Origin: Thermoplasmatota archaeon
Lineage (GTDB): Archaea; Thermoplasmatota; Penumbrarchaeia; Penumbrarchaeales; Penumbrarchaeaceae
Direction of reading: 5' to 3'
Length of the DNA: 5,177 nt
Assembly: GCA_030595585.1 (NCBI GenBank)
Contig: JAUVCY010000161.1
Location: 1-5,177 of the forward strand
The notes under the pieces are model-generated. The model searched no databases, was not told where the DNA came from, and saw only the letters and a list, made by a program, of their open reading frames with translations. This document shows positions 1 to 5,177 of the stretch, piece by piece. Position 1 is the first letter of the stretch. Each line of letters opens with the position of its first letter. Both the position numbers and the translations under genes were made by a program.

Positions 1-61
1 ATTTATTGAATAAAGTATAGTGAAATTGTGCGGGGCTATGAAAAACATATCATTTTATCAT

Positions 62-103
62 CGGTGTATTTTTCATACCACCGGAAAAAACAGAGTTTTT
101 TCC
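62..103. terminator. adjacent hairpins with A6/T6 tracts, candidate bidirectional terminator
   Basis: An 8-bp perfect inverted repeat (GGAAAAAA at 83-90, TTTTTTCC at 96-103) has a five-base loop; C91 and G95 can add a ninth pair. It gives a T6 tract on both strands (96-101 plus, 90-85 minus). It abuts a second hairpin, 62-68 with 76-83, of seven pairs and one bulged C (78). Archaeal RNA polymerase terminates mainly at T-rich tracts, so this could end the leftward aIF2 beta transcript about 240 nt after its stop codon, or a rightward transcript entering from outside. The terminator role is inference; the symmetry is directly visible. Confidence 0.4.
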
Positions 104-124
104 TGGGTTTGAATGTTTAAGAGG

Positions 125-212
125 TAAGCAGTTTTCATCCTAACATTCATAATAAGCATTTTCACTTGTTAGCCTGACGAATAAAATGATTCGTCAAAGG
201 TTTTCCTGCTTA
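125..212. other. candidate structured element (possible three-stem fold)
   Basis: Three perfect complementary segments nest without conflict. The outer stem is TAAGCAG 125-131 with CTGCTTA 206-212. Inside it lie CTAACA 140-145 with TGTTAG 167-172, and TGACGAAT 175-182 with ATTCGTCA 189-196 (8 bp, six-base loop). Together they would form a three-way junction. It is not a tRNA: the segment preceding the 3' outer strand has no T-arm and the sequence is too AT-rich. It could be a small noncoding RNA, a DNA-level operator cluster, or chance in AT-rich DNA. The strand is undetermined because all these pairs are Watson-Crick and therefore symmetric. Confidence 0.25.
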
Positions 213-340
213 AGAGTTAATTTTAATATAATCTTAACAGGGAATCTCAGCCAAGAGCTAAGCAATGTATGATTTTTATGAGCGCCCACGCTCCCTGGAA
301 AATGCTTTGATCATTGGGCAGGTGTTACCATCCGGGCGGA

Positions 341-970
341 TCAAACAGTGACGACCTTTCCGATAACGATGTTACCGGAGACCTTCTCCACCTTGATCTT
401 GCATTTCTGGCCCTTGGCAACTCCAGGCACGTAGATCACGAACTTTCCCCTCTTGGCGAGTCCGTCTCCCTGTTTCCCCACGTCCTGTATCATCACCTCG
501 AGCTCGTCTCCGATGATAACAACGCCCTTCTTATCCTGCGCCTTGAGCCCCTTCTTGACCTTTACGGGGCGTTTCGCGCCGCAGGCCATGCACTCCACGA
601 CCTGGGTCCTCCCCTCCTTGATCAGGTGGGTGTCGGGTTTTCCGCACTCCCCGCAGATCACGTACCTGTTCACGTAATCCTCGATCTTCTCGTCAAGCTT
701 ATCCTTTGAGACCTGGGATTTCAGGATCAACCTTCGCCCATCCCTGGAACCGGCTGAACCCAGTTCCCTGAGGATCTGTCCCAGTATGTGCTCTGGCTCC
801 CTCCGGATGGAGTCGACGATCTCCTGGAAGTTCTTGACAACGGTGTTGCGCCCCTCGTACATGATGTCGGGAGGAGGAAGGCTCCACCTCTGGTGGTCCT
901 TGATCTCATCCTTTGGCATAGCCTCCCATGCTCTGTCGAGCAGGCCCTCGTAATCGTTATCATCCGGCAT
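341..970 (-). CDS. eif2b: translation initiation factor aIF2 subunit beta with C-terminal TRAM domain
   Basis: This is the beta subunit of archaeal initiation factor 2, the heterotrimer that brings initiator Met-tRNA to the small ribosomal subunit in the cytoplasm. The 209-residue protein opens with a short acidic helix (DYEGLLDRAWE, 6-16). The conserved eIF2B/eIF5 alpha-beta core follows (about 38-100), with EGRNTVVKNFQEI (39-51), REPEHILGQILRELGSAG (57-74) and GRRLILK (78-84). The zinc ribbon has all four ligands, C106, C109, C127 and C130. Residues about 150-209 form a TRAM RNA-binding domain (DVGKQGDGLAKRGKFVIYVPG, 163-183), as in many euryarchaeal homologues. The ATG at 970-968 is chosen because the family N-terminus starts there and AGGCGGTG (983-976) precedes it by five bases. 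The same frame stays open to 1141, but that extension covers the TATA box and has no family-like sequence. It is probably monocistronic at its 5' end, divergent from the surface protein gene. Confidence 0.96.
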   Translation of the reverse strand: MPDDNDYEGLLDRAWEAMPKDEIKDHQRWSLPPPDIMYEGRNTVVKNFQEIVDSIRREPEHILGQILRELGSAGSRDGRRLILKSQVSKDKLDEKIEDYVNRYVICGECGKPDTHLIKEGRTQVVECMACGAKRPVKVKKGLKAQDKKGVVIIGDELEVMIQDVGKQGDGLAKRGKFVIYVPGVAKGQKCKIKVEKVSGNIVIGKVVTV

Positions 971-975
971 GACAG

Positions 976-983
976 CACCGCCT
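976..983 (-). promoter_or_regulatory. ribosome binding site of aIF2 beta
   Basis: AGGCGGTG on the minus strand differs by one base from the Shine-Dalgarno AGGAGGTG and ends five bases before the ATG at 970. It supports that start over the upstream in-frame extension to 1141. Confidence 0.6.
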
Positions 984-1007
984 TTAACATCGTCCCATAT
1001 AAACCCG

Positions 1008-1019
1008 ATTATATAAAGT
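1008..1019 (-). promoter_or_regulatory. TATA box of the aIF2 beta gene
   Basis: Read on the minus strand this is ACTTTATATAAT, close to the archaeal TATA consensus TTTATATA. Its centre lies about 43 nt upstream of the aIF2 beta ATG. With the usual distance of about 25 nt, transcription would start near 988. That leaves a leader of about 18 nt which still contains the AGGCGGTG Shine-Dalgarno at 983-976. No strong purine-rich BRE is visible just upstream. Confidence 0.6.
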
Positions 1020-1122
1020 TGAGTACACGGGGAGATGGTTGGGATCTGTATCAAGAACGATCTATTCCCTTCCGGGCGGGTATGGGCATTGTTTTGATCT
1101 TTTGAGTGTAGAACGACCGTTT

Positions 1123-1162
1123 TTGACACTATTGTTGACATCTTGACCTTTTTGTTGACAGG
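1123..1162. repeat. tandem 20-bp imperfect direct repeat with four TTGAC cores
   Basis: Two adjacent 20-bp units (1123-1142 and 1143-1162) match at 15 of 20 positions, and nine matched bases (TTGTTGACA at 1132-1140 and 1152-1160) are contiguous. The TTGAC core occurs four times, starting at 1123, 1135, 1143 and 1155, so spacings run 12, 8, 12. The array ends about 15 bp upstream of the TATA box of the surface protein gene and about 105 bp above the aIF2 beta TATA box. It is a candidate binding site for a transcription regulator of the rightward gene. The repeat is seen; the operator role is inferred. Confidence 0.45.
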
Positions 1163-1176
1163 GGAGCGTGATACCC

Positions 1177-1182
1177 TTATAT
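1177..1182 (+). promoter_or_regulatory. TATA box of the surface protein gene
   Basis: TTATAT, within CCCTTATATCTC, lies about 39 nt upstream of the ATG at 1219. With the usual archaeal spacing, transcription would start near 1205. That gives a very short leader beginning at or just before the Shine-Dalgarno at 1206. The layout mirrors the aIF2 beta promoter on the other strand. No clear BRE precedes it. Confidence 0.5.
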
Positions 1183-1205
1183 CTCCGCCTGAGGAATATA
1201 TGCAC

Positions 1206-1212
1206 AGGAGGA
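1206..1212 (+). promoter_or_regulatory. strong Shine-Dalgarno of the surface protein gene
   Basis: AGGAGGA ends six bases before the ATG at 1219 and fixes that start. The next downstream in-frame ATG (codon 15) falls inside the hydrophobic signal peptide core, so using it would remove the positively charged n-region. Confidence 0.85.
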
Positions 1213-1218
1213 TAAAAA

Positions 1219-4200
1219 ATGAAGGAAAACCACCGGAAGATATTGCTTGCCCTCTCGATAATGATCTCCCTGATCATCTCATCGCAGTCGTTGGATAGCA
1301 CGGTGGGAGAAGATATGGCCGATATCGAGAATATTGCCGCCCATGTCATTGGCGATAACGGAGGCCCCACGCTGGAGAGGGTCCCGCAGGAGGAGGCGGT
1401 GGGCCTTGGATCGATCATCAACGATATGGCCCTCTCCCCGGAAGGGGTAGAGTTCAACGATCACACTGCCGGGCATTCATTGTACGGCGAGCTCGAATGT
1501 GAGAGGATGGATGCGTCCCGGATGCAGAGAGCCCTCGCCGCCCCGACGAGGGCAAGTGACGATGAGCAGAGCACTTCTTTCATGGATTATCAGAACGGGT
1601 CCCTGCTCTCACCCAATGGTGAGCAGGTATCGGGCGCTCTCGATATGAAAACTATCGTGGCCAGCAGCGATCTCGTGGACTGGTACAAGCTGGAGCTGAC
1701 AGATGTGGACCCTCGGGCAAATTCTCCTGGAGGAGTTTACAACGTCAGCCTGACGCTGGATAGATATGCCAGGGCGGATGGGTCCGTTGGCGACCTGTAC
1801 GAGCTCAGCCTGGTGGATGACGGCTCCGGCGGGAGCACCCTGGCGGAGGATTACGCGGATTATCTGAGCATCAGCATCCTGTACGTGGATGAGTGGGGGG
1901 GCGAGTCATACATGGGTGGGGGTGACCTCCTCTTCGACGATGGGGACGATGGGGACGGGTGGGTCTGGGACGGAGACAACGGCCTCTATCCAGGGGATAA
2001 CTGGACGCTGAACTTCGTGACCCCCGACAGTTCCAGGCTCGTTGAAAGTGCCGAGGTCGATTTCTACTATATTGGCATCTCCTGGGGGTACTATATCTCA
2101 AGTTCGGCGCCTCCGACCAGACCGCCCTTCGAGCTGGAGTACGATCTAACGGTGGACACCTCTCTCAGGCAGGATAACGACGATCAGTCGAACGACATGT
2201 CCAACGCCCGGCTGGAAGCCCCGCCCGTAAGCGGGAAGGTGGACTCCATGTACGACCAGGTGGACTGGGTGAAGGTCCAGGGGACCGATCCCGATATGCT
2301 GTGGAACATGACCATCACCGTCAGGAGGGACCGCACGTTCATCGGCCCCTCGGGCGGGGCCTGGTGGGGCGACAACTGGATGAATGTTTTCATAATCTGG
2401 AGGGGCCCGGGCGAGGATGGGGCCTTCAACACGCTGGATGACGAGTGGTTACACGCTCACCGGATCCTGTCATACTATCTGGTCGGGGGCATCTTCGTGG
2501 GCGGTGAGTTCCAGACCTTCGAGGGGATCCTCGAGAACACCTGGACCGATGCGGCCCCACCCGAGAGGCAGGTCTATATCGGGCTCCTGGGCGAGGCGGT
2601 GGATATCGAGGTGCAGGACGATGCGTGGACAGGGGTATATTCGAGGTACAACACCTGGAGGTCCATATCGGAATACACGATAGAGGTCTCCATCATCGAG
2701 GAGCAGCCGAACAGCCCCCCGGAGATGATCGATATGACGGTCTCCTCGGATCATGAGCAGAGTGAGGCGGGAGGCCATCTGGGATCGACATTCGAAATAA
2801 GCGTCACGTACGTCGATGAGGATAACGACCCTCCAGGAGGGGTATACCTCCACCTGGATCCCGCGATATCCATTGATATTCTCAATGTCACGGGGATAGA
2901 TTACCAGGACGATCCATTTGATACGAACTACCAGGATGGGAAGGTCTACAGGGTGACCATCACAGGAGAGGAGATAGGGGACGATCCGGGCATTCATGAC
3001 ATACTGGCCCATGCCGTTGATTCCACACAGGAGGGGTCCATCAGAAGGCCGATGCGGTCCCTGAACCTGTACCTGAACGATACCCTGGAGGTGTGGGATG
3101 ACCTGCCCATCTCCCGGGTCCAATATCAGGTGATCCCTTCCATGGCGGAGGACTCCAGCCCTGTCGAGGTCCAGCTGATGGAGCTCGCCGGCGAGGGGCT
3201 CTTCAACGACCCGGAGAACGATATCTCGGGATACAGGATATGGAACAGCACGCAGGAGGCGTGGGACGGGACCTCCGATACGGGCCTTCTTCACCTGGAG
3301 ATCAGGGATGGCGATTGGAACTCATATGTGGTCATCACCCCGAAAGAAGGGAGACACGGTGAGGAGCAGATCGGGATCAAGGCCTATGACGAACACTCGT
3401 GGGCGGATGGGAACTACACCGTCACCGTCACGCCGGTGAACGACGTGCCCGTCGTGGACCACATCCTGTTCCAGGGCGACGAGTTCGAGGTGGATCGTCG
3501 GGGCACATACAGCGTACTGTGTGATCTGTCCGACCTGGACATCATGGAAGATGTGGAGTATTCGTTCCAGATAGTGGCCCACGACACGGATATCGAACCA
3601 GACAGGTCAGACCTTGAGTTCCTGAGCGGTCGAGGGGGCAATGACCACTGGGAGGGGGTCGTCGCCGTTGACCGCGCCATCGGCGAAGTCACCTTCGCTC
3701 CTACAAACCACGACGCGGGGAGCTCTCAACCCATGAGCATTTTCCTCACCATACAGGAAGAGGGTGGCCAGCACGTTATCGACCTCGAGGTCCTGGTCAG
3801 TGTATTGAATGTGAACGATCCCCCGGTGATATCCATCCCCACGATCACGCAGAGGACATACGACCAGTTCATGACGGCGAGGATCAGACCGGAGGTGGTC
3901 GACATCGATCAGGGTGAGATCCTGACATATTCCGTCAATATCGAAGGTCCTCTTGGTGAGGACCTCGAACCGCTCTCAGATCAGCTCCCTTATGCCGACC
4001 TTATCGAGGGCGTTGACTATACGTTCGATGTCGGGAATGGGAACCTCGTCTTGAACCTGGACGATCAGAAGATATGGAAGACAGCAGTGGGCTGGACAGA
4101 CCAGGTCGAGGTTACCATCAGGATACAGGTGGAGGATCATGAGGGTGCGACGGATCACAGCGATATCACGCTGATCCTGTTCGATGTAGAAGAACCCCAT

Positions 4201-4839
4201 CCCGAGCCTGCCGTCATTGATCTCGAGCTCCTCGATACGGAAGAGGAGATGCGTGAAAAGCAGTCTGCCGAGTACAATTTCAGGACAGATCCACTGGTAG
4301 ATCCGGATGGAGACACGTTGTCATATTCCTGGAACTTCGGGGATGGGGCCTATGGGGAGGGGCTGGACGTTAACCATACCTATGTGGTCTCGGGCACATA
4401 CCAGGTCACCGTCACGGTCAGCGATGGCGACTCCGAATTTGACACTGTGACCTCCACGACCCTCACCGTTGAGATCCCGCCATTGATCCCGGACCCGCCA
4501 GACTCTGAGGGAATTCCGATAGCCTACATCATAGGTGCGATCATCGCCGTTGTCCTCATTATCGCGATAATTATAGGCTTCATATTGACCTGGAAAAAAG
4601 ACCCTGAAGCCGGGGATGATCAGGCGGCAGCCTATCAGAACATCGGAGGGGCGCCCCGTTATGACAAATTACCAATGTCGGAGCCGAACAACCTCGGACC
4701 TGCAGCCTCGGGTAACACGCTTCCTCCTGCTGTGATTGCCAACAATGTTCCGGAGAGATCGGGGCCGGCCTGCGGTCACTGTGGAGCACACGTCGAGGAG
4801 GGATGGTTCCTCTGTCCCAACTGCAAGTCCCCGCTATAA
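1219..4839 (+). CDS. large secreted, membrane-anchored surface protein: PPC-like, Ig-/cadherin-like and PKD modules, C-terminal zinc ribbon
   Basis: I do not recognise a specific named family for the whole 1206-residue protein; no catalytic motif is visible. Residues 1-24 look like a Sec signal peptide (basic MKENHRK, then a hydrophobic run to about 20). Residues about 125-312 and 320-494 are two PPC-like beta modules, each opening with a VSG-x-(L/V)D ... VDW-x-K motif (137-157 and 337-352). Ig-/cadherin-like modules follow at about 498-622, 628-745 (ending VNDVPVV), 746-870 (ending VNDPPV) and 871-990. A PKD domain spans about 1018-1086 (SYSWNFGDG 1035-1043, GTYQVTVTVSDG 1059-1070). One transmembrane helix (about 1099-1124) is followed by KK. 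A Pro/Gly/Asn-rich tail then leads to a zinc ribbon with C1185, C1188, C1199 and C1202. Nine N-x-S/T sequons lie on the predicted outer side, from N126 to N1052. The outer part is very acidic. The likely role is in cell surface structure, adhesion or ligand binding (inference). It is transcribed alone, with argS convergent. Confidence 0.93.
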   Translation: MKENHRKILLALSIMISLIISSQSLDSTVGEDMADIENIAAHVIGDNGGPTLERVPQEEAVGLGSIINDMALSPEGVEFNDHTAGHSLYGELECERMDASRMQRALAAPTRASDDEQSTSFMDYQNGSLLSPNGEQVSGALDMKTIVASSDLVDWYKLELTDVDPRANSPGGVYNVSLTLDRYARADGSVGDLYELSLVDDGSGGSTLAEDYADYLSISILYVDEWGGESYMGGGDLLFDDGDDGDGWVWDGDNGLYPGDNWTLNFVTPDSSRLVESAEVDFYYIGISWGYYISSSAPPTRPPFELEYDLTVDTSLRQDNDDQSNDMSNARLEAPPVSGKVDSMYDQVDWVKVQGTDPDMLWNMTITVRRDRTFIGPSGGAWWGDNWMNVFIIWRGPGEDGAFNTLDDEWLHAHRILSYYLVGGIFVGGEFQTFEGILENTWTDAAPPERQVYIGLLGEAVDIEVQDDAWTGVYSRYNTWRSISEYTIEVSIIEEQPNSPPEMIDMTVSSDHEQSEAGGHLGSTFEISVTYVDEDNDPPGGVYLHLDPAISIDILNVTGIDYQDDPFDTNYQDGKVYRVTITGEEIGDDPGIHDILAHAVDSTQEGSIRRPMRSLNLYLNDTLEVWDDLPISRVQYQVIPSMAEDSSPVEVQLMELAGEGLFNDPENDISGYRIWNSTQEAWDGTSDTGLLHLEIRDGDWNSYVVITPKEGRHGEEQIGIKAYDEHSWADGNYTVTVTPVNDVPVVDHILFQGDEFEVDRRGTYSVLCDLSDLDIMEDVEYSFQIVAHDTDIEPDRSDLEFLSGRGGNDHWEGVVAVDRAIGEVTFAPTNHDAGSSQPMSIFLTIQEEGGQHVIDLEVLVSVLNVNDPPVISIPTITQRTYDQFMTARIRPEVVDIDQGEILTYSVNIEGPLGEDLEPLSDQLPYADLIEGVDYTFDVGNGNLVLNLDDQKIWKTAVGWTDQVEVTIRIQVEDHEGATDHSDITLILFDVEEPHPEPAVIDLELLDTEEEMREKQSAEYNFRTDPLVDPDGDTLSYSWNFGDGAYGEGLDVNHTYVVSGTYQVTVTVSDGDSEFDTVTSTTLTVEIPPLIPDPPDSEGIPIAYIIGAIIAVVLIIAIIIGFILTWKKDPEAGDDQAAAYQNIGGAPRYDKLPMSEPNNLGPAASGNTLPPAVIANNVPERSGPACGHCGAHVEEGWFLCPNCKSPL
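1936..1959 (+). repeat. 9-bp tandem repeat coding an Asp-rich loop
   Basis: GACGATGGG occurs twice in direct tandem (1936-1944, 1945-1953), followed by a shorter related unit GACGGG (1954-1959). It encodes D-D-G-D-D-G-D-G at residues 240-247 of the surface protein, extended by DGDNG at 251-255. Alternating Asp/Gly runs of this kind resemble calcium-binding loops such as thrombospondin type 3 or dockerin loops; ion binding here is inferred. The repeat probably arose by in-frame slippage. Confidence 0.7.
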
Positions 4840-4899
4840 AAAATTGTAATATGATCTCATCCCCGAATGAGATGTGATGAGGGCACCATATCGGCGCCC
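4838..4899 (-). terminator. candidate argS terminator: GU-closed hairpin, second hairpin, then T6
   Basis: Read leftward after the argS stop, GGGCGCC (4899-4893) pairs with GGTGCCC (4887-4881) over a five-base loop. One pair is G-U in the minus-strand RNA but an A-C mismatch in plus-strand RNA, so this stem favours the argS transcript. A perfect 7-bp hairpin follows (ATCTCAT 4854-4860, ATGAGAT 4867-4873), which is symmetric and could serve either transcript. The minus strand then has a T6 tract (4843-4838) overlapping the end of the surface protein gene. A T-rich tract is the usual archaeal termination signal; the hairpins may protect the 3' end. The role is inferred. Confidence 0.45.
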
Positions 4900-4900
4900 C

Positions 4901-5177
4901 TCACATCTTTTCCGGGGCGTCGATACCCAGGGTCCAGAGGCCCCTTCCGAGCACCCTCCGGGCCATCTCCACCAGCGCTACCCTGGCCCCTCTTCTATTG
5001 GGGTCCTCCTCGGAGATCACGGGGCAGTCGCGGTAGAACTCGTTGAACGAGGATGCGCAGTCCACCAGGTAATTTGCCATCAGATGGGGTTTGTTGCCGG
5101 AGGCACACGTCCTGACCATCTCCGGGAATCGGGACAGCGTCTTGACAAGCCCCTTTTCGGCCCCCTCCACCAGCTTG
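4901..5177 (-). CDS. argS: arginyl-tRNA synthetase, C-terminal part (5' end outside window)
   Basis: Ninety-one codons plus the TGA stop (4903-4901) are visible, and the frame is open through the right edge, so the start and catalytic domain lie beyond 5177. The enzyme attaches arginine to tRNA-Arg in the cytoplasm. The visible part is the C-terminal DALR-type anticodon-binding helical domain of class I ArgRS. It contains KTLSRFPEMV, NKPHLMANYLVDCASSFNEF, YRDCPVI, RVALVEMARRVLGRGLWTLG, and the typical ending LGIDAPEKM. A GTG at 5170-5168 could be read as a start, but it is an internal Val codon within continuing family-like sequence. The gene is convergent with the surface protein gene, with a 61-bp spacer. 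No truncation is seen at the 3' end. Confidence 0.93.
   Translation of the reverse strand, partial: KLVEGAEKGLVKTLSRFPEMVRTCASGNKPHLMANYLVDCASSFNEFYRDCPVISEEDPNRRGARVALVEMARRVLGRGLWTLGIDAPEKM

Larger units (their letters stand above)
1..340. other. AT-rich intergenic region, no convincing gene
   Basis: This is the stretch downstream of the aIF2 beta stop codon, running to the left edge. It is clearly more AT-rich than the rest of the window, above all in 1-250. No long open frame starts and ends within it; frames that do start are 24-28 codons (38-112 and 265-351, plus). On the minus strand a frame starting at 48 is open to the left edge, but only 16 codons are visible and there is no Shine-Dalgarno in front of it. 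Several inverted repeats are described separately. TATA-like DNA lies at 218-231 and could be read on either strand. I see no tRNA cloverleaf with a T-loop signature and no convincing C/D box pair. Confidence 0.7.

Noticed and set aside
38..112. 24-codon plus-strand frame beginning MKNISFYHR
   Set aside because: Very short, with no TATA box or proper Shine-Dalgarno, and it runs through the hairpins at 62-103.
314..709. 131-codon plus-strand open frame antisense to aIF2 beta
   Set aside because: It is the complement of a strongly conserved gene, with no ribosome binding site or recognisable protein.
331..1079. TCCGGGCGG at 331-339 and 1071-1079, flanking aIF2 beta, as possible ends of a mobile segment
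   Set aside because: Only nine bases, with no terminal inverted repeats, no transposase, and a housekeeping gene between them. Chance is the simpler explanation.
971..1141. 57-codon upstream extension of the aIF2 beta frame, starting at 1141
   Set aside because: It is open by chance. It runs over the predicted TATA box and leader, and family homology begins at the ATG at 970.
1155..1183. Bacterial sigma70-like promoter: TTGACA at 1155-1160, 17-bp spacer, TATATC at 1178-1183
   Set aside because: The genes are archaeal (aIF2 beta with TRAM domain), and archaea use TATA/TBP/TFB promoters. The TATATC part is better read as the TATA box, and TTGACA is one of four repeat cores.
2470..3294. 274-codon minus-strand open frame inside the surface protein gene
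   Set aside because: It is antisense to well-recognised beta modules. Its sequence resembles no family, and long antisense frames are common in GC-rich genes.
4874..4880. GTGATGA, a perfect C-box match for a C/D box guide RNA
   Set aside because: No D box (CTGA) follows at a suitable distance, and the downstream sequence is the argS 3' end.

Overview
The window looks archaeal. It carries a complete archaeal initiation factor aIF2 beta with a fused TRAM domain, the 3' end of an arginyl-tRNA synthetase gene, and start regions that pair an archaeal TATA box about 40 nt upstream with a Shine-Dalgarno motif in a short leader. Coding DNA is fairly GC-rich and uses AGG (Arg) and ATA (Ile) codons freely. 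A large acidic surface protein with Ig-like and PKD modules, one C-terminal membrane helix and a cytoplasmic zinc ribbon would suit a Euryarchaeota/Thermoplasmatota-type genome. That finer placement is inference from remembered family patterns, not from a search.

Layout, left to right. Positions 1-340 hold no convincing gene. This stretch is AT-rich, especially 1-250, and unusually dense in inverted and direct repeats: an A-tract/T-tract hairpin at 83-103, a possible three-stem fold at 125-212, and repeated TAAGCA motifs. Positions 341-970 (minus) encode aIF2 beta, with its own TATA box near 1008-1019. Positions 971-1218 are a divergent promoter region. They include a 20-bp tandem imperfect repeat with four TTGAC cores (1123-1162), a TATA box (1177-1182) and a strong Shine-Dalgarno (1206-1212) for the rightward gene.

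Positions 1219-4839 (plus) encode one 1206-residue secreted, membrane-anchored protein: signal peptide, two PPC-like beta modules, four Ig-/cadherin-like modules, a PKD domain, a transmembrane helix, a flexible tail and a CxxC-x10-CxxC zinc ribbon. Positions 4840-4900 are a short convergent spacer with two hairpins and a T6 tract on the minus strand. Positions 4901-5177 (minus) are the 3' end of argS, whose start lies beyond the right edge.

The two minus-strand genes serve translation. The surface protein gene sits between them as a separate transcription unit in the opposite direction, and nothing in the sequence ties it functionally to its neighbours. I see no CRISPR array, mobile element, tRNA or rRNA. 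The most interesting items are the surface protein's two-sided architecture, the repeat array upstream of it, and the structured AT-rich region at the left end. None amounts to a demonstrated new system.
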